A stretch of 5,386 bases of DNA from Acetobacteraceae bacterium (GTDB taxonomy: Bacteria > Pseudomonadota > Alphaproteobacteria > Acetobacterales > Acetobacteraceae). The position numbers and the translations under genes were made by a program. The DNA is taken from the NCBI GenBank assembly GCA_003164305.1, contig PLSZ01000102.1, forward strand, positions 1 to 5,386. The letters are read 5' to 3'. Below the pieces are notes generated by a model, which saw nothing but the letters and a program-made list of their open reading frames with translations, was not told the DNA's origin and did not search any database. This document shows positions 4,874-5,386 of the stretch, one piece after another; position 1 is the stretch's first letter, and every line of letters begins with the position of its first letter.

Positions 4874-5386
4874 TCATCCATCTTGCCCCAAGGGAAAATG
4901 GCAGGCGACAAATCGTCCGCTCCCGCGCTCCGCCAGCACCGGTTCAACGGTCCGGCACAACGCGGTGGCGAAGTCGCAGCGTGTGTGAAACCGGCACCCA
5001 CTCGGCGGGTTCGCTGGCGACGGCAACTCTCCCCTGGGCGGCACCAGGCGCCCCCGCAGCGTTGGATCCGGCACTGGAATCGCTGCCAACAGAGCGCGCG
5101 TATACGGATGTGCGGGATCGCGGAACAGGTCTCCGGCCGGCCCGACTTCCACCAGCTTGCCGAGATACATCACACCGATCCGGTCGGAAATATGCCGCAC
5201 CAGATGCAGCCCATGGCCAATGAACAAATACGTCAGGCCGAGACGCTGCTTCAGGTCGATCAGCAGATTGATGATCTGTGCCTGCACCGAAACGTCCAGC
5301 GCCGAGACCGCCTCATCGGCCACGACGAACCGCGGGTTCAAAGCAATGGCCCGGGCGATCGCCACGCGTTGCCGTTGACCGCCGGA
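4874..5386 (-). CDS. DppF/OppF-type peptide ABC transporter ATPase, C-terminal part (runs off the right edge)
   Basis: The last 170 residues of a cytoplasmic ATPase of a dipeptide/oligopeptide/nickel-type importer are present. The fragment opens inside the signature motif with [13 protein letters not shown], followed by Walker [19 protein letters not shown] (D24, E25), [13 protein letters not shown] with the H-switch His at 58, [16 protein letters not shown], and the family tail [16 protein letters not shown] (oligo_HPY region). Four cysteines near the end are spaced C-x5-C-x6-C-x17-C, as in many Dpp/Opp ATPases where an iron-sulfur cluster has been described. HGL replaces the usual HDL after the H-switch His. 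The PVPDP tail and SVQAQ are more like DppF/OppF than DppD/OppD. The Walker A half lies outside. The gene converges on the sulfur-type operon with 36 bases between stops and belongs to a separate transcription unit. The peptide substrate is not predictable. Confidence 0.93.
   Translation of the reverse strand, partial: SGGQRQRVAIARAIALNPRFVVADEAVSALDVSVQAQIINLLIDLKQRLGLTYLFIGHGLHLVRHISDRIGVMYLGKLVEVGPAGDLFRDPAHPYTRALLAAIPVPDPTLRGRLVPPRGELPSPANPPSGCRFHTRCDFATALCRTVEPVLAERGSGRFVACHFPLGQDG

Overview
The window comes from a GC-rich proteobacterium. GC-ending codons dominate and CGATCG sites are frequent. The gene content (NtaA/DszA-type flavin monooxygenase, MetNIQ-type importer, Dpp/Opp-type ATPase) fits alpha- or betaproteobacteria, but nothing here fixes the genus. 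No tRNA, rRNA, CRISPR array, insertion sequence or phage gene is visible. It looks like chromosomal metabolic and transport DNA.

Layout. At the left edge is the 5' end of a minus-strand gene for a protein with an N-terminal FAD/NAD(P)-binding Rossmann fold (start at 83, possibly 248). A divergent intergenic region of about 470 bases follows. It holds an AT-rich island with a sigma70-like promoter (325-351), a short open frame ending Cys-Cys-Arg-stop (383-451), and two tandem copies of a 27-base unit that each fold as a GC-rich hairpin (450-503). A C-rich, G-poor tract (502-536) comes next. From 550 to 4837 lies a compact five-gene plus-strand operon: a small unknown protein (550-834), an NtaA/SnaA/DszA-family FMN-dependent monooxygenase (852-2240), and the ATPase (2249-3391), permease (3372-4025) and periplasmic binding protein (4043-4837) of a MetNIQ-family ABC importer. 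A convergent minus-strand gene (4874 to beyond 5386) encodes the C-terminal part of a DppF/OppF-type peptide-transporter ATPase.

How it may work together (inference). The importer would bring in a small, probably sulfur-containing compound, which the flavin monooxygenase would oxidise, likely to release sulfur. The binding protein lacks two asparagines that I align to ligand-pocket positions of E. coli MetQ, so the substrate may not be methionine. The flavin reductase that such monooxygenases need is not in the window. The Cys-Cys leader frame followed by mutually exclusive hairpins suggests that the operon is controlled by translation-coupled sensing of cysteine. This is the most interesting candidate here and the least proven one.
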